Shown here piece by piece: positions 27,545 to 36,397 of a stretch of DNA of 64,000 bases; position 1 is the stretch's first letter; every line of letters starts with the position of its first letter. Made by a program: the position numbers and the translations under genes. A model generated the notes under the pieces. It saw nothing but the letters and a program-made list of their open reading frames with translations, did no database searches and was not told the DNA's origin. Origin of the DNA: Micropruina sp. (GTDB lineage Bacteria; Actinomycetota; Actinomycetes; Propionibacteriales; Propionibacteriaceae); assembly GCA_016711205.1 (NCBI GenBank), contig JADJTM010000001.1, forward strand, positions 434,001 through 498,000, read 5' to 3'.

Positions 27545-28813
27545 TCAGCGGCGGTAAGTGATCCGTCCGGCCCAGATCGTTGCGACCACGGGGTCGGGCA
27601 GGTCGCGGCCGTGGTAGGGGTTGTTGCGCGACTTGGACGCCGAGGCGTCCCGGTCGACCACCGCCCGGGCTGACGGGTCGACCAGCACCAGGTTGGCCGG
27701 CTCACCCACCGCGATCGGACGCCCCTGCGTCGCCGAGCCGGTCAACCGGGCCGGCGCCGCTGACATGCGATCGACGACCCCCGCCCAGTCCAGCCGGCCG
27801 GTGTCGACCATCACCTCGATCACCACACCCAGGACCTGCTCGAGGCCCAGCATGCCGGGCAGGGCGATGTCGAAGGGGTGGTCCTTGTCCTGCCGGGCGT
27901 GCGGGGCGTGATCGGTGCCGACCATGTCGATGGTGCCGTCGGCCAGCGCCTCGCGGACGGCCTCGATGTGCTCGTCGGTGCGCAGCGGCGGGTTCACCTT
28001 GAACGTGGTGTCGTAGCCCTCGACCTCGCGGGTGCCCAGATACAGGTGGTGCGGGGTGACCTCGGCGCTCACCGCGATGCCGCGCCGCTTGGCCCAGCGA
28101 ATGACGTCCACGCCCTCGGCGGTCGACACGTGGCACACGTGCAGCCGTCCGCCCGACAACTGCGCCAACTGGACGTCGCGGGCGATGATCGCCGACTCCG
28201 CCTGGGCCGGCCAGCCCGGTAGGCCCAGCCGTCCGGAGATCTCCGACTCGTGGCAGCAGGCGCCCGGCCCGGCCAGCCGCGAATCCTGCGAGTGCTGGGC
28301 GATCACCCCGCCGAACGTTTTGGCATAGGTGAGCGCGCGGCGCATCACCAGCGAATCCATCACGCACCGTCCGTCGTCGGAGAACATGCGGACGCCGGCC
28401 GCCGAGCGGTGCATCAGTCCCATCTCGGACAACTGCTCGCCGGCCAGGCCCTTGGTCACCGAGCCGACCACGATCACCTCGGTGCTGCCGGTACGGGCGG
28501 CCAGCGCGGCCAGGTGCTCAGCCGCCTCGGCGGTGTCGGTCACCGGATCCAGGTTCGCCATCGCGGACACAGCGGTGAACCCGCCCCGGGCCGCCGCCAG
28601 GGTGCCGGTGGCGACCGTCTCGGCGTCCTCACGTCCGGGCTCGCGCAGATGGGTGTGCGGATCGACCAGGCCCGGCAGTGCGAGCAACCCCTCGGCCTGG
28701 ATGCGCTCGGCATCACGGACGTCGCCGGGCTCGACGAAGCGCCCGCCCGAGACACCCAGATCGCCGGACGACCCGTCGGCCAGCCGTGCGCCGCTGATCA
28801 GCAGGTCTCTCAT
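27545..28813 (-). CDS. pyrC: Dihydroorotase
   Basis: 422-residue class I dihydroorotase of pyrimidine synthesis, converting N-carbamoyl-aspartate to dihydroorotate. Zinc-site motifs are [19 protein letters not shown] near the N-terminus, and later HVCHVST and [18 protein letters not shown] is the class I feature. Length matches the family. Start ATG at 28813 overlaps the stop of pyrB by 4 bp. Last gene of the pyrR-pyrB-pyrC block; the carbamoyl-phosphate synthase genes normally next are not here, because the repeat cluster follows. Confidence 0.95.
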   Translation of the reverse strand: MRDLLISGARLADGSSGDLGVSGGRFVEPGDVRDAERIQAEGLLALPGLVDPHTHLREPGREDAETVATGTLAAARGGFTAVSAMANLDPVTDTAEAAEHLAALAARTGSTEVIVVGSVTKGLAGEQLSEMGLMHRSAAGVRMFSDDGRCVMDSLVMRRALTYAKTFGGVIAQHSQDSRLAGPGACCHESEISGRLGLPGWPAQAESAIIARDVQLAQLSGGRLHVCHVSTAEGVDVIRWAKRRGIAVSAEVTPHHLYLGTREVEGYDTTFKVNPPLRTDEHIEAVREALADGTIDMVGTDHAPHARQDKDHPFDIALPGMLGLEQVLGVVIEVMVDTGRLDWAGVVDRMSAAPARLTGSATQGRPIAVGEPANLVLVDPSARAVVDRDASASKSRNNPYHGRDLPDPVVATIWAGRITYRR

Positions 28814-29757
28814 TCGGGGCTTCCTCCCAGCAGGTGGTACAGCACGCTCATTCGCACCGAGACCCCGGCGGTGACCTGCTCGAGGATCAACGAGTTCGCC
28901 GCGTCGGCAGCCTCGGAACTGATCTCAAGACCACGGTTCATCGGGCCCGGGTGGCAGATCGCCGCCCCCGGCTTGAGTCGCGCCAGGCGCTGCGGGGGCA
29001 GCCCGTACAGCTCGGTGTATTCGCGCTCGGTCGGAAAGAAGCCGCCGTGCATGCGTTCGCGCTGCACCCGCAGCATCATCACGACGTCGGCGCCCTCGAT
29101 CACCTCGTCGAGGTCGCTCGTCACGCCGACCCCCCACTGCTCGACACCGGTGGGTAACAGGGTGGGCGGGGCCACCAGGGTCACCGACGATCCGAGCGTG
29201 CGTTGCAGCAGCACGTTGCTGCGCACCACCCGGCTGTGCAGCAGGTCGCCGACGATCGCGATCCGCTTGCCGGCGAACACCTCGTCACCGCCTGTGCCCG
29301 ACTCGTCGACGGTGCCGAAATGCCGCCGCATCGCGAAGGCGTCCAGCAGCGCCTGGGTGGGGTGTTCGTGGGTGCCGTCGCCGGCGTTCACCACATGGGC
29401 ACGCACCCACGAGGCCGCCTGCGCGACCGCCCCGGATGATCCGTGCCGGATCACGAAGCAGTCGGTGCCCATGGCGTCCAGGGTGAGCATGGTGTCGCGC
29501 AGCGACTCGCCCTTCGAAGTGGACGAGCCCTTGGTCGAGATGTTGATCGTGTCGGCCGACATCCACTTGCCGGCCATCTCGAAGCTGGTCCGGGTGCGGG
29601 TCGAATCCTCGAAGAACATGTTGATCACGGTGCGGCCGCGCAGCGTGGGCAGCTTCTTGATCTGCCGTGACTGAATCGTGTGCATCTCTTCGGCCACGTC
29701 GAGAATCGAGGTGGCCTCGGCCAGGCTCAGGTCGCCGGCGCTCAACAGATGGCGCAT
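28810..29757 (-). CDS. pyrB: Aspartate carbamoyltransferase catalytic subunit
   Basis: 315-residue enzyme that makes N-carbamoyl-aspartate from carbamoyl phosphate and aspartate. Visible motifs are [17 protein letters not shown] (carbamoyl-phosphate binding), [19 protein letters not shown], and [11 protein letters not shown] (aspartate loop). Length normal, no regulatory-subunit gene nearby, as expected for the PyrR-controlled Gram-positive type. Start ATG at 29757 shares one base with the stop of pyrR. Confidence 0.96.
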   Translation of the reverse strand: MRHLLSAGDLSLAEATSILDVAEEMHTIQSRQIKKLPTLRGRTVINMFFEDSTRTRTSFEMAGKWMSADTINISTKGSSTSKGESLRDTMLTLDAMGTDCFVIRHGSSGAVAQAASWVRAHVVNAGDGTHEHPTQALLDAFAMRRHFGTVDESGTGGDEVFAGKRIAIVGDLLHSRVVRSNVLLQRTLGSSVTLVAPPTLLPTGVEQWGVGVTSDLDEVIEGADVVMMLRVQRERMHGGFFPTEREYTELYGLPPQRLARLKPGAAICHPGPMNRGLEISSEAADAANSLILEQVTAGVSVRMSVLYHLLGGSPE

Positions 29758-30302
29758 CAGGCCTCCGGCATGCTGATCGTGACGGCATCGAGTTCATCGA
29801 TCTCGGCCATCCGGACGTTCACCCGTGCTTCGGCCGGGGCCTGCAGCAGCCGTCCGACATGATCGGCCTGGATCGGCAACTGGCGATGCCCGCGGTCGAT
29901 CAGCACCGCGAGTTGCACGATTCGCGGCCGGCCGACCTCCTTCAGGGCGTCCAGGGCGGCGGCGATGGTGCGTCCGGTGAACAGCACGTCGTCGACCAGC
30001 ACCACCGTCGCGTCGTCGATGGAACGCGGGATCGCGGTGCGTCCGACCGCCCGGGTGGGTTGCCGGCGCAGGTCGTCGCGATACATGGTGATGTCGAGTT
30101 CGCCCACGGCGATGTCGTGACCTTCGATGCCGCGGATCGCATCGGCCAGCCGGCGGGCGAGCAGCACGCCCCGGGTCGGGATGCCGAGCAGCACGACGTT
30201 CTCGCTGCCGCCGTTGGCCTCGACGATCTGGTGGGCCATGCGGGCCACGGCTCGCGCGATCTGATGGCCCTCCCACACGATGCGGGCGGATGGGTTGGTC
30301 AC
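29757..30302 (-). CDS. pyrR: Pyrimidine operon regulator / uracil phosphoribosyltransferase PyrR
   Basis: 181 residues with the PRPP-binding motif [21 protein letters not shown] and the PyrR-type N-terminal region [20 protein letters not shown]. PyrR binds the 5' leader of pyr mRNA in a UMP-dependent way; in actinobacteria this is thought to block translation rather than act by antitermination. I use the GTG at 30302, 8 bp after TAGGAG; an earlier in-frame start would add 12 residues that are not conserved. First gene of the operon, with its stop overlapping pyrB. Confidence 0.94.
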   Translation of the reverse strand: MTNPSARIVWEGHQIARAVARMAHQIVEANGGSENVVLLGIPTRGVLLARRLADAIRGIEGHDIAVGELDITMYRDDLRRQPTRAVGRTAIPRSIDDATVVLVDDVLFTGRTIAAALDALKEVGRPRIVQLAVLIDRGHRQLPIQADHVGRLLQAPAEARVNVRMAEIDELDAVTISMPEA

Positions 30303-30398
30303 GCGAATGCTCCTAGCGGGTCCTCGGCGACTCCGCACCCGAGTCGGCGACGGGTCGTCTCGGGTCTTGAATCTAGCGGGCCGGACGCGCGGGCGTCA
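30303..30398 (-). promoter_or_regulatory. pyr operon promoter and structured leader
   Basis: On the minus strand TAGATT at 30375-30370 is a likely -10, with TGTGAC about 19 bp upstream as a weak -35. The leader that follows can fold: CCCGAG (30364-30359) pairs with CTCGGG (30343-30338), just before a second G/C-rich stem that reaches the TAGGAG ribosome site at 30315-30310. That position fits a PyrR-binding RNA controlling translation. No U-run follows, so classical attenuation is not supported. Confidence 0.45.
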
Positions 30399-30450
30399 CA
30401 CCGAGGACGAGCATGGACGAACCCCCCGTCGCCCATGCTCGTCCTCGGTG
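30399..30450. repeat. 18-bp perfect inverted repeat upstream of pyrR
   Basis: CACCGAGGACGAGCATGG at 30399-30416 is repeated perfectly in inverted orientation at 30433-30450, with a 16-base loop containing CCCCCC. It lies between pyrR (minus) and the small membrane protein gene (plus), just upstream of the likely pyr promoter. No T-run follows on either strand, so it is not a standard terminator. It could be an operator or a DNA/RNA hairpin. Confidence 0.85.
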
Positions 30451-30512
30451 CCCGCACGGACGGCGTACGCAGATGCTCGACCCGTAGCCAACCGTGCAAT
30501 ACCCTGTGACCC

Positions 30513-30701
30513 ATGTTCGGACTGCTCCCGCTCGAAACCCTGCCCGGTTGGGAAGAGGCCGCCAACCCGACCGTCATCGAGACCCTCACCATTCTGATCG
30601 GCATTCCCGCCGCGATCTTCGCGGTGATCCTGCTGCTGGGCATGGCGCCCAGCTGGCTGGGTAGGGGCGACGACCAGTCCGTTACCCGCTCGAACGACTA
30701 G
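30513..30701 (+). CDS. Small single-span membrane protein
   Basis: 62 residues: a short N-terminal part, one clear membrane helix (TILIGIPAAIFAVILLLGMAP) and a polar C-terminus with GRGDDQSVTRSND. No known family is evident, but its size and layout recall small conserved membrane proteins of actinobacteria. ATG at 30513. It converges on the small Cys/His gene 13 bp downstream. Confidence 0.65.
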   Translation: MFGLLPLETLPGWEEAANPTVIETLTILIGIPAAIFAVILLLGMAPSWLGRGDDQSVTRSND

Positions 30702-30714
30702 TCGTCCTAGACGC

Positions 30715-30882
30715 TCAGCGCCCGAAGATGCGGGCGAGCAGCCCGCCGCCGGTGGACGACGGCTGCGCGACGTGGCCGCACCACTGCGCGGCCGGCACGC
30801 TCGACTTCACGGCCGCCACATGCTGGCCGCAGCCGGCCCAGGTGGTCTTGCCGCACTGCTTGCAGGTCACTGCGTGACACAT
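30715..30882 (-). CDS. Small Cys/His-rich protein (putative zinc binding)
   Basis: 55 residues beginning MCHAVTCKQCGKTTWAGCGQ, with one C-x2-C pair, further Cys in AGCGQH and QWCGH, and a basic LLARIFGR end. The ATG at 30882 is preceded by AAGGAG at optimal distance, which fixes this start. I recall short actinobacterial proteins with the same CHxVTCKxCGKTTWxGCGxHV pattern and no assigned function. It follows the CsoR/CstR-like gene by 46 bp on the same strand and may belong to the same persulfide-stress transcript. Confidence 0.72.
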   Translation of the reverse strand: MCHAVTCKQCGKTTWAGCGQHVAAVKSSVPAAQWCGHVAQPSSTGGGLLARIFGR

Positions 30883-30928
30883 GGTTGGATCTCCTTGTCG
30901 TAGGTTTCTTGCATGGTGCGCACGCCGG

Positions 30929-31204
30929 TCAGGCGAGCGCGAGGAAAAGATCTTCGAGTTCGGCGGTGGTGATGCCCCCATCGGGGTGGGCGCCGTCCGG
31001 CTCGGCCAGGCAGTCCTTCATTGCGGTGGCGATGATCGCGTAGCCGGCCCGGTCCAGTGCCTTGGACACGGCGGCGAGTTGCGTCACCACCTCACGGCAG
31101 TTCGCACCGCCCTCCACCGCACGCACCAGCGCGTCCAGCTGACCCTGAGCCCGGCGCAGCCGGTTGCGGATGCGGCGCTGAACAGCGGGATCGGTGGTCT
31201 GCAT
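30929..31204 (-). CDS. CsoR/CstR-family repressor, CstR-like (lacks the copper His)
   Basis: 91-residue all-helical repressor of the DUF156 family (RIRNRLRRAQGQLDALVRAV). In M. tuberculosis CsoR copper is held by Cys36, His61 and Cys65. Here Cys36 (GGANCREV) and Cys65 (MKDCL) are kept at exactly those positions while residue 61 is Ala. Two cysteines without the His is the pattern of persulfide sensors of the CstR type, which form di- and tetrasulfide links. The ATG at 31204 has a strong AGGAGG. It lies 38 bp downstream of the persulfide-reductase-like gene, whose promoter region contains a matching operator. Confidence 0.88.
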   Translation of the reverse strand: MQTTDPAVQRRIRNRLRRAQGQLDALVRAVEGGANCREVVTQLAAVSKALDRAGYAIIATAMKDCLAEPDGAHPDGGITTAELEDLFLALA

Positions 31205-31242
31205 GCGTCCTCCTGCAAGGCTCGGTTGATCGGACGGGAGGG

Positions 31243-32934
31243 TCAGACGGCTGCCGGGACGGCGGGGGCCAGCAGCTGCTCGGCCTCGGCGCCCAGCCAG
31301 GCCCGAAGGGTCAGCATGCCGCCGGAGAGCGAGGCCGAGTCGAAACCCGACTGGACGAGCACCCGGTGGGCGATGGCCGAACGGACCCCCGAGGCGCACA
31401 ACACTCGCACCGGACGTCCGGCCGCGGCGTCGCGCACCTCGCTGATCCGGCCGCGCAGTTCGGTGTGCGGAATCGTCAGCGCGCCCGGCAGCGTGCCGGA
31501 GGCGATCTCGGCGGGCGTGCGGACGTCGAGCACCAGCGCGGTGTCGACCACCTCGCGCACCTGCTCGGCGTACCACAGCCGCAGGGTGCCGTCGAGCACG
31601 TTCGATCCGACCATGCCGGCCAGGTTGACCGCGTCCTTGGCCTGGCCGTAGGGCGGCGCGTAGCACAGGTCGAGATCGATCAGGTCGCCGACCGTCAGGC
31701 CGGCGCGGATCGCGGTGGCCAGCACGTCGATGCGCTTGTCGATGCCGTCGGGGCCCACCGCCTGAGCGCCCAGCACCCGTCCGTCGGTGGGGCTCACCTG
31801 CAGCACCAGATGCAGCTGCCGGGCGCCGGGAAAGTAGCCGGCGTGCTGATTGGGATGCAGGTGCAGGGTGGTGTACGGCAGCCCGGACCGGTCGAGTTCG
31901 GCGCGGTTGCCGCCGGTCATCGCCGCGGTCACCTCGCCCACCCGGACGATCGCCGTGCCCAGCGGCTGCGTGATCGGGCGGGCCGATCCTGGACGCACGA
32001 TGTCGTCGGCGACCAGGCGTCCGGCCCGGTTCGCCGGCCCGGCGAGGGCGACCGGACGGCGGGCCTGCGTCACCGCGTGGACGCTGGTGACGGCATCCCC
32101 GACGGCCCACACCGACGGTTCGCTGGTGCGGCCGTGCTCGTCGACCACGATGGCGCCACGTTCGAGAACGATGCCGGAGCCGGTCAGAAAGTCCGTGTCG
32201 GGACGCACGCCGACCGACAACACGACGAGCTCGGCCGGCAGTGCGGTGCCGTCGGCGAGCCGGACGACGTCGTTGCGCTCGCCCGGTTCGATCGCGGTGG
32301 CGGCGACGCCGGTGTGCAGCGCGATGCCGAGCCGGTGCAGTTCGCCGGTCACGTGGAAGGCGATTTCGCGCTCCAGCGGGGGCAGCACGTGCTCGGCGAG
32401 TTCGACCACGGTGACACCCAAGCCCTGGCCGGCCAGCGCCTCGGCGACCTCGAGCCCGATGAATCCGGCCCCCAGCACCACTGCACGATCGGCCGGGCCG
32501 GCAAGCACCCGTTCGCGCAGGGCGAGCGCGTCCTCGACACTGCGGACAGTGTGCACCCGGGCCGAGTCGATGCCCGCGATCGGTGGACGGACCGGCGTCG
32601 CGCCCGGGGACAGCACCAGGGCGTCGTAGCCCAGCTCGGCGGGTCCGTCAGGCGTATGCACCGAGAGCGTCCTGCGTGCGGTGTCGATGGCGACGACCTC
32701 ATGGTTGGTTCGGACGTCCAAGTTGAGTGCGGCACGCAGGGACTGCGGCGTCTGCACCAGCAACGACGCCGAATCGGTGATCTCGCCGCCCACGTAGTAC
32801 GGCAGCCCGCAGTTCGCGAAGGACACGTGCCGGCCGCGCTCCAGCACGATGATCTCGGCCGACTCATCTAGCCGGCGCGCCCGTGCCGCACAACTCATTC
32901 CGCCTGCCACGCCGCCCACGACCACGATCCGCAT
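31243..32934 (-). CDS. CoA-disulfide / NADH-dependent persulfide reductase with C-terminal rhodanese domain
   Basis: 563-residue flavoprotein. FAD site MRIVVVGGVAGGMSCAARAR at the start, active-site Cys in SFANCGLPYYVGG near residue 43, NAD motif VVLGAGFIGLEVAEAL, and the dimerisation domain. From about residue 465 a rhodanese domain follows, with the active loop VLCASGVRS (Cys, Gly, Arg). This CoADR-rhodanese fusion reduces CoA disulfides, per- or polysulfides and is a usual partner of CstR. ATG at 32934. A symmetric ATACCCC operator lies 31 bp upstream. The downstream repressor makes the operon autoregulated, by inference. Confidence 0.9.
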   Translation of the reverse strand: MRIVVVGGVAGGMSCAARARRLDESAEIIVLERGRHVSFANCGLPYYVGGEITDSASLLVQTPQSLRAALNLDVRTNHEVVAIDTARRTLSVHTPDGPAELGYDALVLSPGATPVRPPIAGIDSARVHTVRSVEDALALRERVLAGPADRAVVLGAGFIGLEVAEALAGQGLGVTVVELAEHVLPPLEREIAFHVTGELHRLGIALHTGVAATAIEPGERNDVVRLADGTALPAELVVLSVGVRPDTDFLTGSGIVLERGAIVVDEHGRTSEPSVWAVGDAVTSVHAVTQARRPVALAGPANRAGRLVADDIVRPGSARPITQPLGTAIVRVGEVTAAMTGGNRAELDRSGLPYTTLHLHPNQHAGYFPGARQLHLVLQVSPTDGRVLGAQAVGPDGIDKRIDVLATAIRAGLTVGDLIDLDLCYAPPYGQAKDAVNLAGMVGSNVLDGTLRLWYAEQVREVVDTALVLDVRTPAEIASGTLPGALTIPHTELRGRISEVRDAAAGRPVRVLCASGVRSAIAHRVLVQSGFDSASLSGGMLTLRAWLGAEAEQLLAPAVPAAV

Positions 32935-32964
32935 GCTCCACCGCCTTCTCTCGATGGTCAGCAT

Positions 32965-32980
32965 ATACCCCTGGGGGTAT
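32965..32980. promoter_or_regulatory. CsoR/CstR-type operator
   Basis: ATACCCCTGGGGGTAT is symmetric: ATACCCC and GGGGTAT around a central TG. This is the known shape of CsoR/CstR operators (a TATACCC...GGGTATA core with a C/G tract in the middle). It sits 31-46 bp upstream of the reductase start, where it would overlap the promoter, and the repressor gene is in the same transcript. Confidence 0.88.
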
Positions 32981-33004
32981 GCGGTGCGTCAGTCATTCGG
33001 CGCG

Positions 33005-35557
33005 TCAGCCGCTAGCCTCCTGACAGCGCAAGCCGCGCTCCAGGTCGTCCCGGCGTTCGCTGACCATGCGCCGCACCGAGTCGTTGAGTTCGGTGCCGGC
33101 CATCCATTCGTCGATCCGGGTCACCAGTGCACGGTCGCCGAGGGGTCGCGGGAACAGCAGTTCACCCACGTTCTTGCGCAGGGCCAGCGAGCGCCGTCCC
33201 CAGCCGTTGCGCTGGGCCGCGATGTCCTCCATCACGTCGAACCACCGCTGCACGTAGGGCTGCAGCACCTGACGCTGCCCGAGCTGCCAGAAGTTGAGGC
33301 ACAGCTGGGTGTGGGTTTCGTTCGGCACGGACGCGTCCTCGACCGCGAGCCGCCAGGCTTCGGCTTTCGCCGCCGCGCTCGGCCGGGCCGCGCGCGCACC
33401 CGCGGCCTTCTCGGCACCGGTCGCGGTGTTGTCCCTGGCCAACTCGGCATCGATGCCCGCCTCGTCGATGGCGCCGAGGCGGGCCAGATTGGTCACCAGC
33501 CGCCACCGTAGGTCGGCGTCGATGCTCAACCCCTCGGGCACCTCATCACCCGCCAGCCAGGCGGTCAGCAGCTGCGCCCCGGCCGGCGTCGTCACCGAGG
33601 TGATCAGCGCCCGGACGATCGCCAGCTGAGAATCCGAGCCGGCTTCGACCTGCTTGAGCAGACCGGCCAGTCCCGCCGTCCAGCGCCCGGCGAGATCGGC
33701 TTGGGTCGTCGGCGGGGCGTAGTAGCGCACGGCGGTCTCGGCCTGCCCCAGCACGGCTCCGACGGCGGTCAGGTCGGTTTCGACCGCCACGCCACGCACG
33801 ACCAGCTCGACGTAGTCGGCGGCGCTCAGCTCGGCGTCGCGGCACAGGTCCCAGGTCGCTCCCCACAGCAGGGCGCGGGCAACCGGATCGCGGAACTCGT
33901 GCATGCGGTGCACCACCACCTCGCGCCCGCGACCGAGCCGGATCTTGGCGTACGACAGGTCGCCGTCGTTGAGCAGCACCACGGCCGGTTCGGGGACGCC
34001 GACCAGCGCCTCGATCTCGGTTCGGGCGCCTTCGATGTCGACCTCGACGCGGTGCACCCGTTCGATGCCGTCGTCGGTGCTGTCGTACAGGCCGATGCCG
34101 ATGCGGTGTCGGCGCACGGTCGGCCATTGCGGCAGGGCCGTTTGGACGACCGCGAACCGGCTGAACCGGCCCTGCTCGTCGATCGCGTAGTCGGTGCTCA
34201 GGGTGTTGACGCCGGCGGTCTGCAACCACTCACCGGTGAAGAACGCCAGGTCGCGTCCGGACGACTGCTCCAGTGCGTCCAGCAGGTCGGCGAGGCGGGT
34301 GTTGCCCCAGGCGTGCCGGGCGAAGTAGGTGCGCACCCCGGCCAGGAACGCCTCCAGGCCGACGAAGGCAACCAGCTGGCGCAGCGCGGAGGCGCCCTTG
34401 GCGTAGGTGATGCCGTCGAAGTTCAGCTCGACCGCCTGCAGGTCGACCATGTCGGCCGCGATCGGGTGGGTGGAGGGCAGTTGGTCCTGCCGGTACGCCC
34501 AGGTCTTGCGCATGTTGCAGAACGTGGCCCACGGGTCGGGGCCGCCGTAGCGCTGACGCAGTTCGTCCTGGGCGAAGTGGGACGCCCATTCGGCGAACGA
34601 CTCGTTGAGCCACAGATCGTCCCACCAGGTCATCGTGACCAGGTCGCCGAACCACATGTGGGCGAGCTCGTGCAGGATGGTGTTGTCCCGGCCCTCGTAG
34701 GCGGCCGCGGTGACCCGAGAGCGGTACAGGTACTCGTCGCGCAGCGTGACGCAGCCGGCGTTCTCCATGGCGCCGGCGTTGAACTCGGGCACGAACACTT
34801 GCGCGTAGTCGCTGAACGGGTAGGCGGCGCCGAAGTGCTCCTCGAACACCTCGAAGCCGCGCCGGGTGATCTCGAACAAGCGGTCGGCGTCCAGATGGGG
34901 CGCCATCGACTGCCGGCACGACAGCGACAACGGAATCTCGGCGTCGCGACCCTGCAGCATGCTGCGCACCGTGTGGTACTCACCGGCGATCAGGGCCGTG
35001 ATGTAGGTGGAGATCGGCGGGGTGGGCGCGAAATCCCAGCGGCCCAGTTCGCCGGCAACCAGCGGTTCGACCTCGGGCGAGTTGGACAGCACCGTCCAGT
35101 GCGCGGCGGCGAGGACCGACAGTTCGAAGCGCGCCTTCAGGTCGGGCTGATCGAAGCAGGCGTAGACGCGGCGAGCGTCCGCCACCTCGAGCTGGGTGTA
35201 GCAGTACACCCGCTCGTCCACCGGATCGACGAAGCGGTGCAGTCCCTCACCGGTGTTGCTGTAGCGGCAGACCGCGGTGACCGCGAGCACATGATCGCCC
35301 TCGCTCAGCTGCACCTCGAGACGCTCACCGTTGTAGCCCGAGGTGTCGAGCGCGACCTCGTCCAGGGTGGCCTCGACGATCGAGTCGGCGATCAGGTCGA
35401 CGAAGGTGGCGCCGGCGGCCGAGTGGAACGTGATCGTCGACGTCGACGTGAAGGTGCTGGCCGACCCGGTCAGGTCGACCGTGACGCGGTAGCTGCTGGT
35501 ACTCACCTGGGCCGCGCGGGCGCCGGCTTCGGCGCGGGTGATGTTGGCCGGATACAT
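33005..35557 (-). CDS. pepN: Aminopeptidase N (M1)
   Basis: 850-residue zinc aminopeptidase. The exopeptidase motif GAMEN is in [15 protein letters not shown], and the zinc site [29 protein letters not shown] is split as H-E-x2-H with the third ligand Glu 18 residues on. The N-terminal beta domain starts at [11 protein letters not shown] and the C-terminal helical ERAP1-like domain ends the protein. ATG at 35557 is set by the GGGAGG at 35561-35566; longer reading upstream is not conserved. Cytosolic, broad-specificity peptide trimming. Monocistronic, divergent from the nitroreductase-like gene. Confidence 0.95.
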   Translation of the reverse strand: MYPANITRAEAGARAAQVSTSSYRVTVDLTGSASTFTSTSTITFHSAAGATFVDLIADSIVEATLDEVALDTSGYNGERLEVQLSEGDHVLAVTAVCRYSNTGEGLHRFVDPVDERVYCYTQLEVADARRVYACFDQPDLKARFELSVLAAAHWTVLSNSPEVEPLVAGELGRWDFAPTPPISTYITALIAGEYHTVRSMLQGRDAEIPLSLSCRQSMAPHLDADRLFEITRRGFEVFEEHFGAAYPFSDYAQVFVPEFNAGAMENAGCVTLRDEYLYRSRVTAAAYEGRDNTILHELAHMWFGDLVTMTWWDDLWLNESFAEWASHFAQDELRQRYGGPDPWATFCNMRKTWAYRQDQLPSTHPIAADMVDLQAVELNFDGITYAKGASALRQLVAFVGLEAFLAGVRTYFARHAWGNTRLADLLDALEQSSGRDLAFFTGEWLQTAGVNTLSTDYAIDEQGRFSRFAVVQTALPQWPTVRRHRIGIGLYDSTDDGIERVHRVEVDIEGARTEIEALVGVPEPAVVLLNDGDLSYAKIRLGRGREVVVHRMHEFRDPVARALLWGATWDLCRDAELSAADYVELVVRGVAVETDLTAVGAVLGQAETAVRYYAPPTTQADLAGRWTAGLAGLLKQVEAGSDSQLAIVRALITSVTTPAGAQLLTAWLAGDEVPEGLSIDADLRWRLVTNLARLGAIDEAGIDAELARDNTATGAEKAAGARAARPSAAAKAEAWRLAVEDASVPNETHTQLCLNFWQLGQRQVLQPYVQRWFDVMEDIAAQRNGWGRRSLALRKNVGELLFPRPLGDRALVTRIDEWMAGTELNDSVRRMVSERRDDLERGLRCQEASG

Positions 35558-35717
35558 AGTCCTCCCGAAACTCTTGGTGTCGCCGGTGGCACAGTACCGG
35601 AGGGGTCTCGCCACGAGCCGACCTGCGGTGCACCCCTTCGGGCGGTTCTGGGGCGCGACCGGCGGCGGGGGGCGGGCGGACGTAGGTGCGTCCAGGGCCG
35701 CGGCTAGGGTTACCGGC

Positions 35718-36317
35718 ATGACGCAACACGTGGACATGTGGTTCGACTCGGTCTGCCCCTGGGCATGGATGACCTCGCGCTGGCTGCTCGAGGTCGAGAA
35801 GGTGCGTGACGTGCAGGTGCAGTTCCACGTGATGAGCCTGTCGGTGCTCAACGCGGGGCGCGACCTGCCCGAGCAGTACCAGGAGCTGATGGTCAAGGCG
35901 TTGCCGCTGGCCCGGGTGGCCCTGGCGGTGCAGCGTGATCATTCCGAGCAGCTGACCGAGTACTACACCGCGATCGGTACCCGCCTGCATCCAGGCGGTG
36001 AGGAGTTGTCGGACGACACGGTGGCTGCCGCGCTCGCCGATGCGGGTCTGCCCGCTGACCTCATCGAAGCGGGCCGCACCGACGCCAACGACGCCGAGCT
36101 CGAACGGTCGCATCACGAGGGCATGGACCCCGTCGGCGACGAGGTGGGCACCCCGGTGATCCACATCAACGGCATGGCGCTGTTCGGTCCGGTGATCTCG
36201 CCGGCACCGAAGGGCGAACAGGCTGGTGACCTGTTCGACGGGTTCGCGAAGCTGACCGCCTACCCGGGCTTCTTCGAGGCCAAGCGCACCCGCACCGTGG
36301 GTCCGATCTTCGACTGA
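35718..36317 (+). CDS. DsbA-fold mycothiol-dependent nitroreductase-like protein (Rv2466c family)
   Basis: 199 residues with the DsbA/FrnE-type thioredoxin fold. The active site reads [16 protein letters not shown]: only the first Cys of the CPWC motif of M. tuberculosis Rv2466c is kept, the second is Ala. The helical insertion contains [23 protein letters not shown], and the cis-Pro loop is EVGTPVIHI. Rv2466c is an oxidoreductase that uses mycothiol (mycoredoxin) and activates some nitro-prodrugs; the single-Cys version would need mycothiol to resolve the intermediate, by inference. ATG at 35718. Confidence 0.82.
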   Translation: MTQHVDMWFDSVCPWAWMTSRWLLEVEKVRDVQVQFHVMSLSVLNAGRDLPEQYQELMVKALPLARVALAVQRDHSEQLTEYYTAIGTRLHPGGEELSDDTVAAALADAGLPADLIEAGRTDANDAELERSHHEGMDPVGDEVGTPVIHINGMALFGPVISPAPKGEQAGDLFDGFAKLTAYPGFFEAKRTRTVGPIFD

Positions 36318-36361
36318 GGCGGGCGGGGGGAGTGCGATCCGGCCGGCCCTCCCCTTAGGCG

Positions 36362-36393
36362 CTCGCCTAACTATTTGCCGCTCGCGAAGCTCC
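36362..36393 (+). repeat. Left arm of a 32-bp imperfect inverted repeat split by two IS elements
   Basis: This 32-bp arm (starting CTCGCCTAACTATTTG, ending CGCGAAGCTCC) is the inverted match, 29 of 32 positions, of 39238-39269. Directly before it, TTAGGCGCTCGCCTAA (36355-36370) is a smaller palindrome overlapping the arm. Without the insertion sequences the two arms would form one long hairpin between the nitroreductase-like gene and rpiB. Confidence 0.85.
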
Positions 36394-36397
36394 GAAG

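Noticed and set aside
30929..32110. A single long protein covering the CsoR/CstR-like gene and part of the reductase gene
   Set aside because: The upstream part is an out-of-frame shadow of the reductase. The repressor starts at 31204 with its own AGGAGG site.
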